From contig QHYK01000071.1 in NCBI GenBank assembly GCA_003224085.1, positions 62,001 through 126,000 on the forward strand: 64,000 nt of DNA. The letters run 5' to 3'. Under the pieces are notes generated by a model. That model saw only the letters and a program-made list of their open reading frames with translations, was not told the DNA's origin and searched no databases. A program made the position numbers and the translations under genes. The first letter of the stretch is position 1; each line of letters starts with the position of its first letter. The stretch is from Acidobacteriota bacterium (GTDB taxonomy: Bacteria; Acidobacteriota; Terriglobia; Acidiferrales; UBA7541). Positions 27,253-37,392 of the stretch are shown here, one piece after another.

Positions 27253-27496
27253 GTTGGTCGTGGGGATCCAGTGTAGTGCGGAAGCGTTACCAGAGGAAGT
27301 TAACAGCCGACAGGCTACAGGCAACCGTGTGGAAAGCTCGCTGACTCGTTCGGCGCGAACAATGGAGACAAATCATTTCGCGGATCAGCGCATCAGGTAG
27401 GCAGTCGATAGTATCAGATAGCATTCTGATTCGGTTAGCGACGAAGGAGAAATCACGGCAACGCCGGCCGGCGCAAGAGGCGAGTCCACCAGGTGA

Positions 27497-28234
27497 TCAG
27501 GCGGCGAGTTCTTTCACGAGGGCTTTTCCTTTGCGGAACCAGGGGCGTTGGTGGCGCTGCATGTAGCGGGGCAGGGTGCGCTTCTTGGCCAGGAGTTTCT
27601 GCGCCCATTCGCGAGCTTCGTCGCGGCGGTTGGCGGTCTTCAGGAAGCTGGCGTAGTTGTAGAGCGTTTCGGGGGTGGTCGAGACTTGCGTCACTTCGGC
27701 GAAGAGCGGCTCGGCGCGCTGTAAATCTCCGGTGCGCGCGTAAGCATCCGCCAGGAGTCCCGCGGCGCGGTAGTAATCGAATTTGCGGTCGCCCGCAACC
27801 ACGCGCTCAAGGTCGGGAACCGCGGCGGGAAGATCGTTCAGCGCCAGGGAACACTGCGCGCGCGAATAAAACGTGTAGATGGAATCGCTGCGTGCCTCGA
27901 TGGCTTTGGTGAAGGCTTCGCGGCCCTTCGCGTACTGGCCTCGGTCTTTATAGAGCTCGCCCAGCTCTTCGTAATTGGCGGCGGAAGGATTATCGAGGAT
28001 ATCGGTTTCGACTTTTTGGATGCGCGAGCTCCGGCCGAATCCTTGCATGGTGTGGCGGAGAAGCCCCAAGTCGGGAATGACTTCGGCGACGATGTACACG
28101 GCGGCGCCAAGCCATCCGAAGAACAGGATGACGAAGAACCAGTAGCTTTCCGGGCGCCGGCGCAGGAAATGGAGCAGCGCGAAGGCCTGCACCAGAAGTC
28201 CCCAGGAAAGATAGAAGTGACCCAAGCCGTGCAT
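27497..28234 (-). CDS. Membrane-anchored TPR protein
   Basis: The frame extends to 28459, but it would overlap the divergent DUF4126 gene. ATG 28234 (MHGLGHFYLSWGLLVQAFAL) has AAAGGTGG seven bases upstream and begins the first hydrophobic helix, so I use it; 245 residues. Two membrane helices (about 8-24 and 33-53) carry a short phospholipase-D-N-terminal-like motif. A cytoplasmic TPR domain follows (EELGELYKDRGQYAKGREAF, YYRAAGLLADAYARTGDLQR, ETLYNYASFLKTANRRDEAR). It may be a scaffold protein; partners are unknown. Confidence 0.75.
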   Translation of the reverse strand: MHGLGHFYLSWGLLVQAFALLHFLRRRPESYWFFVILFFGWLGAAVYIVAEVIPDLGLLRHTMQGFGRSSRIQKVETDILDNPSAANYEELGELYKDRGQYAKGREAFTKAIEARSDSIYTFYSRAQCSLALNDLPAAVPDLERVVAGDRKFDYYRAAGLLADAYARTGDLQRAEPLFAEVTQVSTTPETLYNYASFLKTANRRDEAREWAQKLLAKKRTLPRYMQRHQRPWFRKGKALVKELAA

Positions 28235-28389
28235 GGGCAGCCACCTTTGGGCAAACAGCATCGCTTGCTTTTCTGCGGCGGTCAAACGGAACGTCGTGCG
28301 CCTCGTTTGCCAGAGTAACGTGCCGGCCCTGCGGACACAGGCGTGCTGGGTTGCGGCCATTGCGTGGACGACTGATATGATGGACTTGC

Positions 28390-28983
28390 GTGAACCCGCT
28401 GCAGACGTTAAGCTTGGCGCTCGGCGCCGGATTTTCTTCCGGGCTGAACCTCTACGCAACGGTGGCTACGCTCGGACTGTTGCAGCGCTTTGGAGTGATT
28501 CATCTGCCGGCATCGCTCGAAGCGCTGGAGCATCCTTGGGTGATTGGCGTCGCGGGGGCGTTGTACCTCGCCGAATTTGTCGCCGACAAAATTCAATACG
28601 TCGACACGATCTGGGATCTGATTCACACGTTCATTCGACCGCCAGCCGCGGCAGTGCTCGCGTACAGCGCAGCCGGAGTCTCGGGACCGGAGTGGCGCTG
28701 GGGTGCGGCGTTGCTTGCCGGCGGCGTGGCGCTGACGTCTCATGGAGCGAAAGCAAGCACGCGCGCGGCGGTTAATTTGAGCCCCGAACCGTTCAGCAAT
28801 TGGACGCTGAGCTTAGGGGAAGACGTTTTGGCAGTGTGGCTGTCGTGGCTGGCCAGCGTGCATCCCATCGCGACGGCGATTGTTGTTGCGGCGCTGCTCA
28901 CGCTGAGCGCGTTCCTGACCTATCACTTGGTGCGCTTCGCGAGGCGCGCTGTCCACCGAATGCTCGATTACTACTTCAAGTAA
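28390..28983 (+). CDS. DUF4126 membrane protein
   Basis: GTG 28390 starts a 197-residue protein with the DUF4126 pattern: LALGAGFSSGLNLYATVATL, then EFVADKIQYVDTIWDLIHTF and STRAAVNLSPEPFSNWTLSL. It has five or six membrane helices. The function is unknown. Its last thirteen bases overlap, on the opposite strand, the end of the S9 peptidase gene. Confidence 0.85.
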   Translation: MNPLQTLSLALGAGFSSGLNLYATVATLGLLQRFGVIHLPASLEALEHPWVIGVAGALYLAEFVADKIQYVDTIWDLIHTFIRPPAAAVLAYSAAGVSGPEWRWGAALLAGGVALTSHGAKASTRAAVNLSPEPFSNWTLSLGEDVLAVWLSWLASVHPIATAIVVAALLTLSAFLTYHLVRFARRAVHRMLDYYFK

Positions 28984-31028
28984 AGCGCGAGCCAGTCGAG
29001 AAAAGTTTTGTACCAGAACTGCGCGTTTTGCGGCTTGAGCACCCAGTGGCCTTCGTCGGGGAAGACGATGAGTTTTGATGGCACGCCCTGGCGTCGGAGC
29101 GCGCTGAAAAATTCGAGCGATTGCGTGTACGGAACGCGGTAGTCGCGTTCGCCGCAAATGACGAGCGTCGGCGTTTTGAATTTGGCGAGTTCGCCTGCGT
29201 AAGTGACGGGAGCCCACTTGCGATAGCTTTCGGGATTCCACCACGGCGTGCCTTGCATGTCGTGCTCTTCGAACCAAAGCTCTTCGGTCGCATACATCGC
29301 GACTTTGTCGTACACGCCGGCATGGCTGATGATGGCCTTGAAGCGTCCGGTGTGCGTGGCAATCCAGTCGGCCATATAACCGCCGTAGGAGCCGCCGGCT
29401 GCAGCCATTCGAGTGCCGTCGATGAACGGATATTTTTTCAGCGCGAAGTCCACGCCGTCCATGACGTCGACGTAGGCTTTGCCGCCCCAGTCGTTGGTAA
29501 TTTCGTCGGTGAATTTCTGGCCGTAGCCAGTCGAACCGCGGCGATTGATCATCAGCGTGACGTAGCCGGAGGCAGAAAAAACTTCTGCGTTCCAGCGGTA
29601 GCCCCAGGCGTTCGACCACATGGTTTGCGGCCCGCCGTGGAGCAACACGAGCAAAGGATATTTTTTCGCCGCATCGAATTTCGGCGGGCGAATCAGCATG
29701 GCTTGCACTTTGGTGCCTTCGGCGCCGTCGAACCAAAACGTTTCCGGAGGATTCATTTCAAGCGCCGAGAGGATCGCGTCGTTGTGATGTGTGAGCTGGC
29801 GCGCGTTTGTGCCGCCGCTCGCAGCAGCAAAAACTTCCGCGGGCATGGTTAAGCTGGTGCGCTCGAACGCCAGAGTTTTGCCGTCGGCGCTGACGGAAAT
29901 CGCGGAGTTATAGGCATCGGCGAGGATTTTTTTCGGCTCAGCTCCGGCGCGAGCGGCCATCGCGTAGAGCGGCTTCTGCGTTTCGTTTTCTGCGGTGAAG
30001 TAAATCGTCTTGCTGTCGTCGGACCAGGCGAGTTCGTAAGCGCTGCGGTCGAAGCCTTCGGAGAGATTCTCGATCTTGCCGGTCTGGCGGTCGTAAAGCA
30101 TTACGCGCCAGCGGTCGGATTCATATCCCGGAGTGAGCTGCGCGTGATAGGCGATGTATTTGCCGTCGGGCGAATACACCGGCTCGCCGTCGAAACCCGG
30201 CTGCGTGGTAATGGGCTTGATTTCGCCGCCGGCCACGGGCACGGTAAACAAATCTCCGTTCGTGCTAATCGCCTCCATCTTGTCGGTGACGGCGGTGAAG
30301 CACATTTCTTTGCTATCGGGAGAGAAGTTGATATCGCCTGAGTCGCCGCGCTGATCGGGAGGAACGTCGTAATCGGCGCCGGGAGTGAGGTTACGCGGAG
30401 CAGCGCTGCCATCGGCGGGGACGACAAACAGCTGGCTGCGCTTGCCATCGTTCCAGTGGTCCCAGTGGCGATAGAGAAGATGCTCGGCGAGGTGGGCCTT
30501 CACTTTGTTCTTTTCTTTTTCGGCGTCACGCTTGCTGTTGCAGTCGTCGTCCTTACAGTCGGGGTAAACAAAAGAAGTGAAGGCGATGGTTTTTCCGTCG
30601 GGCGACCACTTCACATTGTCGGCGCCCGTGGACAATTTCGTTAGGCGCTGCGCTTCGCCGCCTTCGAGCGAAAGCAAATAGACTTGCGCTTCGCCGCTGC
30701 GCGAAGAGAGAAACGCAATCGTTTTTCCGTCGGGGGACCATGCGGGCGAAGAATCGCGACCACTTTGCGTGAGTTGCTGCGCGGCTCCACCGGTGGTGGG
30801 AACCATCCAGATGTTGGAGGCGTTGCGGTTGGCGTCCATGTCGGGTGTCGCAACGGTGTAGGCGACCCATTTTCCGTCGGGAGAAATGTGCGGTTCGGCG
30901 ACGCGATGCATTTTGATCATGTCGTCGAAGGTGATGGGATGCCCGGCCACCTCCTGCGCTGAGATTTCGAATCCACATGCCAATGCCAGCGCACAGACAA
31001 CGCCAATTCGCAGGAAAATGCCTTTCAT
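28971..31028 (-). CDS. S9-family prolyl-oligopeptidase-like / acylaminoacyl peptidase, secreted
   Basis: ATG 31028 with GGGAGAGGA upstream gives 685 residues. A signal peptide (MKGIFLRIGVVCALALACGF) is followed by a WD40/TolB-like propeller with SPDGKWVAYTV, SPDGKTIAFLS and related blades (about 50-430). The C-terminal alpha/beta hydrolase domain has the triad Ser547 (GGSYGGYM), Asp629 (GERDYRVP) and His661 (DEGHWVLK). The propeller gates access, so substrates should be short peptides. It is likely periplasmic and would supply peptides for uptake. The amino-acid permease gene lies just upstream on the same strand. Confidence 0.92.
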   Translation of the reverse strand: MKGIFLRIGVVCALALACGFEISAQEVAGHPITFDDMIKMHRVAEPHISPDGKWVAYTVATPDMDANRNASNIWMVPTTGGAAQQLTQSGRDSSPAWSPDGKTIAFLSSRSGEAQVYLLSLEGGEAQRLTKLSTGADNVKWSPDGKTIAFTSFVYPDCKDDDCNSKRDAEKEKNKVKAHLAEHLLYRHWDHWNDGKRSQLFVVPADGSAAPRNLTPGADYDVPPDQRGDSGDINFSPDSKEMCFTAVTDKMEAISTNGDLFTVPVAGGEIKPITTQPGFDGEPVYSPDGKYIAYHAQLTPGYESDRWRVMLYDRQTGKIENLSEGFDRSAYELAWSDDSKTIYFTAENETQKPLYAMAARAGAEPKKILADAYNSAISVSADGKTLAFERTSLTMPAEVFAAASGGTNARQLTHHNDAILSALEMNPPETFWFDGAEGTKVQAMLIRPPKFDAAKKYPLLVLLHGGPQTMWSNAWGYRWNAEVFSASGYVTLMINRRGSTGYGQKFTDEITNDWGGKAYVDVMDGVDFALKKYPFIDGTRMAAAGGSYGGYMADWIATHTGRFKAIISHAGVYDKVAMYATEELWFEEHDMQGTPWWNPESYRKWAPVTYAGELAKFKTPTLVICGERDYRVPYTQSLEFFSALRRQGVPSKLIVFPDEGHWVLKPQNAQFWYKTFLDWLALYLK

Positions 31029-31083
31029 TCCTCTCTCCCTTGAAATGGAAGTGTGAAGAGTCCCTCTAGAACTGCGGATGATG

Positions 31084-32394
31084 TCACGTTTCCGGCGCGA
31101 ATCCAAGAGCGCGGTGCCGCGCCCAGAGCCAATTGGCGAAGGCGAGCGCAGCGGTGATGACGATGACGATAAATTCTCCGCGATGCGTGCGCGTGACGAG
31201 CACGACAGCAAAAAGAAGAGCGAGCGCGGAAAAGAAAATTCCGCCGGGCAGGCGGAATGCATTTGCGTGCGGACGTTTTTTGCGCAGCAAGGGCAAAGCG
31301 GCGGCGACGGAGCCATAAACGAAAAGACGCGCCACACTAGAGAGAAGAGCGTTCGAGCGAAAGCCACCTACGATGGAAAAAATCAAGAGCAGCGCAGCAA
31401 AAATCACGATGGAAACGTGCGGCGTGCGAAAGCGCGGATGAATCCTCCCGAAGAAAGCGGGAAAATCGCCGCGTTCGCCCATGGCAAAAGTGATGCGCGG
31501 GGTGTGCAGGACGTTGGCGCTAAGATAGCCGTAGGCGGAGAGCAAGGTCCCGGCAGCAACGATGTGGACTCCGAGGGACGGAAGAAACTGCCGAGCAGAA
31601 TCCACCGCTGGAGCGGCAGACGAAGCGACATTGGCGACGGTGTGAACCACGAGATATTGCACGGCGACGAACAAAAGCGTGGTTGCCAAGATGGCGGCAA
31701 ACAGCGCGATGGGTATATCTTTGCGCGGCTCGCGCGTCTCGCCGGAGACAATGAGCGCGGCTTCGAATCCTCCGTAGGAATACAACATGAGGAGAATGGC
31801 TTCAAACCAGTCCTTAGCGGCGGGAGATGCGGCGCCCGGAGTTACGCGTATGGCGGGATGCAGAGCAAGGGCGACGAGGCCGGCGACCACGAAAAAAACG
31901 AGCAAACCGATCTTGGTGGCCGTGAAGAAATCGCTTAGGTGTTTTCCGCCTGTCACGCCGCAATAGTTTACGACCGCGAGGAATCCGATGAGGACGGTGA
32001 GGACGCCGGCCCGCGGGAGCGGCATTTTTACGGCGGGTAGAAGTTCACCGAGGTAAATGATGAAAAGATTTGCGACCGCCGATGCCGCAGCAATCCGCGT
32101 GAGCCACAACAGCCAGCCATTCTGGATAGCGAGAAAGCGTCCGAAGGCAGCGTCGGCGTAGAGGTACGGACCCCCGGTTTCGCGAAATTGGGAGGCCACT
32201 TCGGCCAAGCACCCCGCAATGATGGAAACTCCGGCAAATGCAACGAGAAAGCCAAAGGGGCTCCATTTGCCGAGCCGCGCGGCCAGCAGCGCGGGCAGGC
32301 CAAAAATACTGGCGCCGATCATGGTGTTGACCATGAGCGCCGCGAGGCTCCAGCGGCCGATGGTGCGAACGAGCCCGGTTTGGGGTTTAGTCAA
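31084..32394 (-). CDS. APC-family amino-acid permease 1
   Basis: The 436-residue protein from TTG 32394 has twelve predicted helices. The unwound first helix has the APC motif NTMIGASIFGLPALLA. Helix 3 carries FRETGGPYLYADAAFG, typical of the APC superfamily (GGxYxY). It probably imports amino acids by proton symport. It is codirectional with the S9 peptidase gene (56 bp downstream), which fits a peptide-scavenging unit, and divergent from the aminotransferase gene. The start has only a weak ribosome-binding site, so a slightly different start is possible. Confidence 0.88.
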   Translation of the reverse strand: MTKPQTGLVRTIGRWSLAALMVNTMIGASIFGLPALLAARLGKWSPFGFLVAFAGVSIIAGCLAEVASQFRETGGPYLYADAAFGRFLAIQNGWLLWLTRIAAASAVANLFIIYLGELLPAVKMPLPRAGVLTVLIGFLAVVNYCGVTGGKHLSDFFTATKIGLLVFFVVAGLVALALHPAIRVTPGAASPAAKDWFEAILLMLYSYGGFEAALIVSGETREPRKDIPIALFAAILATTLLFVAVQYLVVHTVANVASSAAPAVDSARQFLPSLGVHIVAAGTLLSAYGYLSANVLHTPRITFAMGERGDFPAFFGRIHPRFRTPHVSIVIFAALLLIFSIVGGFRSNALLSSVARLFVYGSVAAALPLLRKKRPHANAFRLPGGIFFSALALLFAVVLVTRTHRGEFIVIVITAALAFANWLWARHRALGFAPET

Positions 32395-32616
32395 ATGAGA
32401 TTCCGCCTGTACTCGATGAAGAGATGTTACGAGAACAAAACCTGCGCAAGGCTAGCATAGGATTCTGCGACGAACGCAAAAGATTTCGCTCTGTCAATAC
32501 AGCTAGCGTCCTCATGAGTTGAGAAATCCTCTGGCCGCAACGGACGCGGCCTCAGGATGACCAGGACTGGGCTGTTGATGAGGGCGAGTCTGCTACAATC
32601 TTGCGGCGGATTGGAC

Positions 32617-33951
32617 ATGCCGACGAGCGGACTCTTCTCCCGAAATCTCAAAAAGACGTTCCCCATTGCTGCGCGCGGGGAAGGCTGCTGGATTATCGAC
32701 GAAAGCGGCCGCAGGTATCTGGACGCGGCGGGCCAGGCAGCGGTGGTGAGCATCGGCCACGGCGTTGCGGAAATCGGGCAAGCGATGGCGGAGCAATCCG
32801 CGCAGCTTGCGTTCGCGCACACCTCGCAATTTCACAACGAGCCGGCGGAAAAGCTTGCAGTACGGCTGCTCGCGCTGGCTCCAGCAAATTTCCGCAACGG
32901 CGGGCGCGTTTATTTTACGTGCGGCGGCTCGGAAGCGACGGAAACGGCGATCAAACTGGTTCGCCAATATCACGTGGAGACCGGGCAGCCGGAGCGCTAC
33001 CGCGTCATTTCGCGAAGGCAGAGCTATCACGGAAGCACGCTCGGGGCGATGAGCGTCAGCGGGAACGTAGCGCGGCGCGCGCCGTATGCACCGCTGATTC
33101 CCGAGTGGGGACACATTGCCCCTTGTTTTTGCTATCACTGCCCGTTTAACAAAACCTTTCCCGAGTGCGAACTGGCCTGCGCGGCGGATCTAGAGACGTT
33201 TGTGCGGGAACATCAGACGGAAACGGCGGCGGCATTTATTTTCGAACCGCTAGTGGGGGCGACGCTTGGCGCGGCCGTGCCGCCGGATGGCTACGTGGCG
33301 CACATCGCGGAGACGTGCCGCAAAAATGGCATCTTGTTAATTGCGGACGAAATCATGACCGGAATGGGCCGCACCGGAAAACCCTTCGCCGTGCAGCATT
33401 GGGGCATCGAACCCGACCTCATTTTGGTGGGGAAGGGAGTGGCCAGCGGATACGCGCCGCTCGGGGCTGTGCTTGCTTCGGCGCGGGTCGTGGACGCGAT
33501 TGAGGGAGGATCGGGGACGTTCACACACGGTTTTACCTATCAGGCGCATCCGGTCTGCACGACGGCGGGGAATGCGGTGCTCGATTGTCTAGAAACGCAT
33601 CAGCTTTTCGAAAGGGTCGGGACGGCGGGAAAGAAATTGCGCGAAACGCTAGCTCGCGTGGAAGGGCATCCGCACGTTGGCGACATTCGAGGAATGGGGC
33701 TGCTGGTGGGCGTGGAATTCGTGAGAGACAAGGCCACGCGCGAGCCTTTTCCAAAATCCGAGAACATGGCCGAAAGAATCCGGCAGGCGGCCACGGCGGA
33801 GGCCGTGTTGACCTATCCGACGCAAGGCTGCGTGGATGGCCATCGCGGCGATCACATTTTGCTTGCGCCGCCGTTCACGATTTCCGAGCAAGAGTGCGCG
33901 CTCGTGGGGCAGGCATTGGTATCGGCACTGAAAAAAGTGTTTCCGTCTTGA
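32617..33951 (+). CDS. Class III aminotransferase (PLP)
   Basis: ATG 32617 (MPTSGLFSRNLKKTFPIAAR) begins 444 residues of an aspartate-aminotransferase-fold class III enzyme. Visible marks: FTCGGSEATETAIKLVRQYH (cofactor phosphate site), FIFEPLVGATLGAAVPP, the PLP-binding Asp in LIADEIMTGMGRTGKP, and the Schiff-base Lys273 in LVGKGVASGYAPLG. The family includes omega-amino acid:pyruvate, 4-aminobutyrate and 7,8-diaminopelargonate aminotransferases; the substrate cannot be fixed from sequence alone. No biotin genes are nearby, so an amino-acid catabolic role is more likely. The M28 peptidase gene follows 40 bp later. Confidence 0.9.
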   Translation: MPTSGLFSRNLKKTFPIAARGEGCWIIDESGRRYLDAAGQAAVVSIGHGVAEIGQAMAEQSAQLAFAHTSQFHNEPAEKLAVRLLALAPANFRNGGRVYFTCGGSEATETAIKLVRQYHVETGQPERYRVISRRQSYHGSTLGAMSVSGNVARRAPYAPLIPEWGHIAPCFCYHCPFNKTFPECELACAADLETFVREHQTETAAAFIFEPLVGATLGAAVPPDGYVAHIAETCRKNGILLIADEIMTGMGRTGKPFAVQHWGIEPDLILVGKGVASGYAPLGAVLASARVVDAIEGGSGTFTHGFTYQAHPVCTTAGNAVLDCLETHQLFERVGTAGKKLRETLARVEGHPHVGDIRGMGLLVGVEFVRDKATREPFPKSENMAERIRQAATAEAVLTYPTQGCVDGHRGDHILLAPPFTISEQECALVGQALVSALKKVFPS

Positions 33952-33991
33952 GTTAATGGATTTTGTTCGGCTTGTGGAGACCCAGCCGCCC

Positions 33992-36196
33992 ATGCGAAAA
34001 ATCTCTTTGGCCGCGCCCGTTAGTTTCTTCGTGGTGCTCATTTTCTCAGCCACATTTACTTCACTGCGTTCTGCGCAGCACCAGAAAACTCCTTCCTCTT
34101 CCGCGCCAATTCGGGGTTTTGTAGCGGCTCATGCGGTCGCCGAGCACCGGCTCGAAGCGGAATTTCAGGCCATTCCGTCCCCAGAGAAAGCGCGCGAGTG
34201 GCATCGGACACTAACGGCGGAACCCCATCCTGCGGCGTCCGACCGAAACAACTACCTAGCGGATTTCATTGCAGACGAATGGCGAAAGCAAGGCTTGGAA
34301 GACGTGGCCTTGCGGCGGTACGACGTGCTGCATTCGAAGCCACGCAGCGTTTCGCTGGAAATGACCACCCCGGTGCATTACACGGCGACACTGCGCGAGG
34401 ATCCGTACGAAGTCGATCCCGATACCAAAAATCCCGCCGTTTCCGGCGCCTATTTTGGATACTCCGCTTCCGGCGAAGTGACCGCGGAAGTGGTCTACGC
34501 GCACAGCGGGAATCCCGAAGATTATGATTTGCTGCGAAGGAACGGAATCAGCGTCAAAGGAAAAATCGTGCTGGTGCGCTACTCGAATCCGTACAGCTAT
34601 CGCGGTTTCAAAGCGCTGACGGCGGAGCGCGAAGGGGCGGCGGCCTTGCTGATTTATTCCGATCCCGCGGAAGACGGCTACGCACGCGAAAAGGTATTTC
34701 CGGATGGGCCGTGGGGGCCGGAGAGCCACATCCAACGCGGCGCGATCACTTACGACTACATTGTGCCGGGCGATCCCACAACGCCGGGCTGGGCTTCTGT
34801 TCCCGGCGCGAAGCACATCCCGCCGGAAGAAGCGCGATCACTACCGAAAATTATTGGGCTTCCTCTTTCCTGGCACGACGCGAAGCCGCTGCTGGAAAAC
34901 ATGAATGGGCCCGAAGTGCCCAAGGATTGGCAAGGAGCCCTGCCCATCAAGTACCGGATGACCGGCGGGGTGACGGCGCACGTGAAAGTGGACATGGACA
35001 CGAGCCTGCAGCCTTACACGGTGGTGGAGGGGCGCATTCGCGGGACCGAGTGGCCAGAGGAATGGGTATTGCTGGGGAATCATCGCGACGCCTGGGTATT
35101 TGGCGGGGTCGATCCTTCGAGCGGCACAGCTTCGATGCTGGAGCTGACCCGCGCGCTCGGCGAACTCAAGCAGCGCGGAATCCGGCCGCGGCGCACGGTA
35201 CTGGTTTGCAGCTGGGACGGGGAAGAATACGCGCTGACCGGTTCGACGGAGTGGGGTGAACAGTTTGCAGACGATCTCAAGAAAAAGCTGGTGGCGTACT
35301 TGAATGTGGACGAGTCCGTAGCGGGAGCGGCGACAACCGCTGGACCGGAAGGACTGAGCTTTTCGCCTTCGGCGGTGGCGTCGCTGGCGCCGATGCTGGT
35401 GGAAGCTTCGAAGGACGTGCGCGCGCCTTCCGGAAAATCGCTTTATGAAGCATGGCGAGCGACGAGCAGACGCGATACAAATGCCAGCCAGCCGCCGCTC
35501 GACAGCGGGCTGGTCGAAACGCGCATCGGCAGCGGCTCCGACCACACGGTGTTTCTGAATCATCTGGGCCGTCCGGTGATCAACCTGGGATTCACCGGCG
35601 ATTACGGCGTGTACCACTCGATGTACGACGACCGTTACTGGATGGAGCATATTGGCGATCCAACGTTCGAATACCATGTCGCGCTGACAAATATCTGGGG
35701 GCTCGTGGCGCTGCGGCTGGCGAACGCGGATGTGCTGCCGTATGACTTTGGGTTCAACGCGTTGGCGCTGGATCATTTTCTTTCCGAGACGGAGGTCAGG
35801 AACAAGATTGACACACACAAGGTGAGATTGAAAAAGCTCCACGAACGCATCGGGGAATTTCAAAAAGCGGGCAATGAGCTGAGCAAGGCCGTGGAAAAGG
35901 GACTTGCTGCTGGCGGGAATTCCGCAGAGAAAATGGAGCGACTCAACCAGCAGCTTCTGCAAGTGGAATCGAACTGGCTCCATCCTGATGGGATTCCGGG
36001 ACGGCCGTGGTTCCAGCATTTGATTTATGCGTCGCGCTACACCTATGCGCACCTCGAATTGCCTGGACTGACAGAAGCCGTCGAAAAGGGAGACTCGAAG
36101 GTGGCGTCCGAACAAGAGGCGCTACTCGAGCGCGCGCTGCAGAAGAACATCGAGTTGCTGCGCAGAGCAAAGGATCCCTGGGAGAAAAACAATTGA
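33992..36196 (+). CDS. M28 metallopeptidase, glutamate carboxypeptidase II type
   Basis: The chosen start 33992 (MRKISLAAPVSFFVVLIFSA) opens with a signal peptide; 734 residues. A PA-like domain (about 120-310) is followed by the M28 catalytic core. Di-zinc ligands and catalytic acid are visible: His364 and Asp374 in NHRDAWVFGGVDPSSG, Glu411-Glu412 in WDGEEYALTGSTEWGE, Asp in YLNVDES, and a late His in YHSMYDD. A transferrin-receptor-like dimerisation domain closes the protein. Its human relatives cleave C-terminal glutamate; here it probably trims peptides in the periplasm. It overlaps the next gene by four bases. Confidence 0.92.
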   Translation: MRKISLAAPVSFFVVLIFSATFTSLRSAQHQKTPSSSAPIRGFVAAHAVAEHRLEAEFQAIPSPEKAREWHRTLTAEPHPAASDRNNYLADFIADEWRKQGLEDVALRRYDVLHSKPRSVSLEMTTPVHYTATLREDPYEVDPDTKNPAVSGAYFGYSASGEVTAEVVYAHSGNPEDYDLLRRNGISVKGKIVLVRYSNPYSYRGFKALTAEREGAAALLIYSDPAEDGYAREKVFPDGPWGPESHIQRGAITYDYIVPGDPTTPGWASVPGAKHIPPEEARSLPKIIGLPLSWHDAKPLLENMNGPEVPKDWQGALPIKYRMTGGVTAHVKVDMDTSLQPYTVVEGRIRGTEWPEEWVLLGNHRDAWVFGGVDPSSGTASMLELTRALGELKQRGIRPRRTVLVCSWDGEEYALTGSTEWGEQFADDLKKKLVAYLNVDESVAGAATTAGPEGLSFSPSAVASLAPMLVEASKDVRAPSGKSLYEAWRATSRRDTNASQPPLDSGLVETRIGSGSDHTVFLNHLGRPVINLGFTGDYGVYHSMYDDRYWMEHIGDPTFEYHVALTNIWGLVALRLANADVLPYDFGFNALALDHFLSETEVRNKIDTHKVRLKKLHERIGEFQKAGNELSKAVEKGLAAGGNSAEKMERLNQQLLQVESNWLHPDGIPGRPWFQHLIYASRYTYAHLELPGLTEAVEKGDSKVASEQEALLERALQKNIELLRRAKDPWEKNN

Positions 36197-37392
36197 AGAA
36201 TCGTTTCCAGCTCTTGCGCTGTCTGCTGCTGATGTCTTGCTTCGTTTTTGCGTCAGCTCCTGCTTATGCGCAACAAGCGGCGCATGCAAAGCCACGGGCG
36301 CGCGACCTCGGCGTGCCGTTTGAGGGCATCCCAGGGCCGCTGAACGCAATCACAGACGTTGCGGGGGTCGTCGTGGGGCATACGACGGTGATTTCGGGCG
36401 AAGGCAAACTTCAAGTCGGCAAAGGGCCGGTGCGAACGGGCGTGACTGCCGTTCTACCGCGCGGGAAAAATTCCATTCTTGATCCCGTGTTTGCAGGGTG
36501 GTTCTCGCAGAACGGCAACGGGGAAATGACGGGTACGACGTGGGTGGAAGAATCGGGATTCCTCACCGGCCCGGTGATGATTACCAATACGCACAGCGTG
36601 GGAGTGGTGCGCGACGCGGCAATCCAATGGCGCGTCACGCATGGGCAAGGAGGCCCGGACGACGACTGGTGGTCGCTGCCAGTGGTGGCGGAAACCTGGG
36701 ATGGCTGGCTGAACGACATCAACGGATTTCACGTGAAGCCGGAAGATGCACTGCACGCGATTGACTCGGCACATACCGGGCCAGTGGAAGAAGGCAACGT
36801 GGGCGGCGGCACGGGAATGATTTGCAACGAATTCAAAGGGGGAATCGGCACGGCTTCCAGAAAGCTGAGCGCGAGAGAGGGAGGCTACACGGTGGGTGTG
36901 CTGGTGCAATGCAATTACGGAAGAAGGCCGAATCTGCGCATTACCGGCGTGCCGGTTGGGGAGGAAATCCCGGAGGAGCGCCCGTACACGTCAGCGTCGT
37001 TCAGCGACACTGATCATGGCTCCATTATCGTTGTCGTGGCGACCGATGCGCCCTTGCTTGCCCATCAATTGAAGCGCATAGCGCGGCGCGTCACGCTGGG
37101 GCTCGGCCGCCTCGGAAGCGCCTCGGGAAATGGGTCAGGAGACATTTTCATTGCGTTTTCGACGGCGAATTCCGGCGCGGCGAAGCCTGCTGCGCTGGCG
37201 CAACTCACGATGTTGCCCAACGACCTGATGAATCCGGTCTTCGAAGCTACGGTGGAAGCGACGGAAGAAGCCGTCGTGAACGCGATGGTCGCGGCGGAGA
37301 CGATGACAGGGATTGACAACCACAAGGTGATTGCGCTGCCGCATGACAAGCTGCGCGAAGTGCTGAAGAAATACAACCGACTGGCCCAATGA
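36193..37392 (+). CDS. P1-family beta-peptidyl aminopeptidase (DmpA/BapA-like), secreted
   Basis: A TTG at 36193 overlaps the previous stop as TTGA and has GGGAG upstream; 399 residues. A signal peptide (LLRCLLLMSCFVFASAPAYA) precedes the Ntn-hydrolase-like fold. NVGGGTGMICNEFKGGIGTA is the conserved substrate region. DHG-Ser277-IIVVVATDAPLLAHQL is the autoprocessing site: cleavage before Ser277 would free the nucleophile at the N terminus of the beta chain, as in DmpA. The family releases N-terminal D-amino or beta-amino acids from peptides. Translational coupling to the M28 gene suggests the two act on the same peptides. Confidence 0.92.
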   Translation: MKNRFQLLRCLLLMSCFVFASAPAYAQQAAHAKPRARDLGVPFEGIPGPLNAITDVAGVVVGHTTVISGEGKLQVGKGPVRTGVTAVLPRGKNSILDPVFAGWFSQNGNGEMTGTTWVEESGFLTGPVMITNTHSVGVVRDAAIQWRVTHGQGGPDDDWWSLPVVAETWDGWLNDINGFHVKPEDALHAIDSAHTGPVEEGNVGGGTGMICNEFKGGIGTASRKLSAREGGYTVGVLVQCNYGRRPNLRITGVPVGEEIPEERPYTSASFSDTDHGSIIVVVATDAPLLAHQLKRIARRVTLGLGRLGSASGNGSGDIFIAFSTANSGAAKPAALAQLTMLPNDLMNPVFEATVEATEEAVVNAMVAAETMTGIDNHKVIALPHDKLREVLKKYNRLAQ

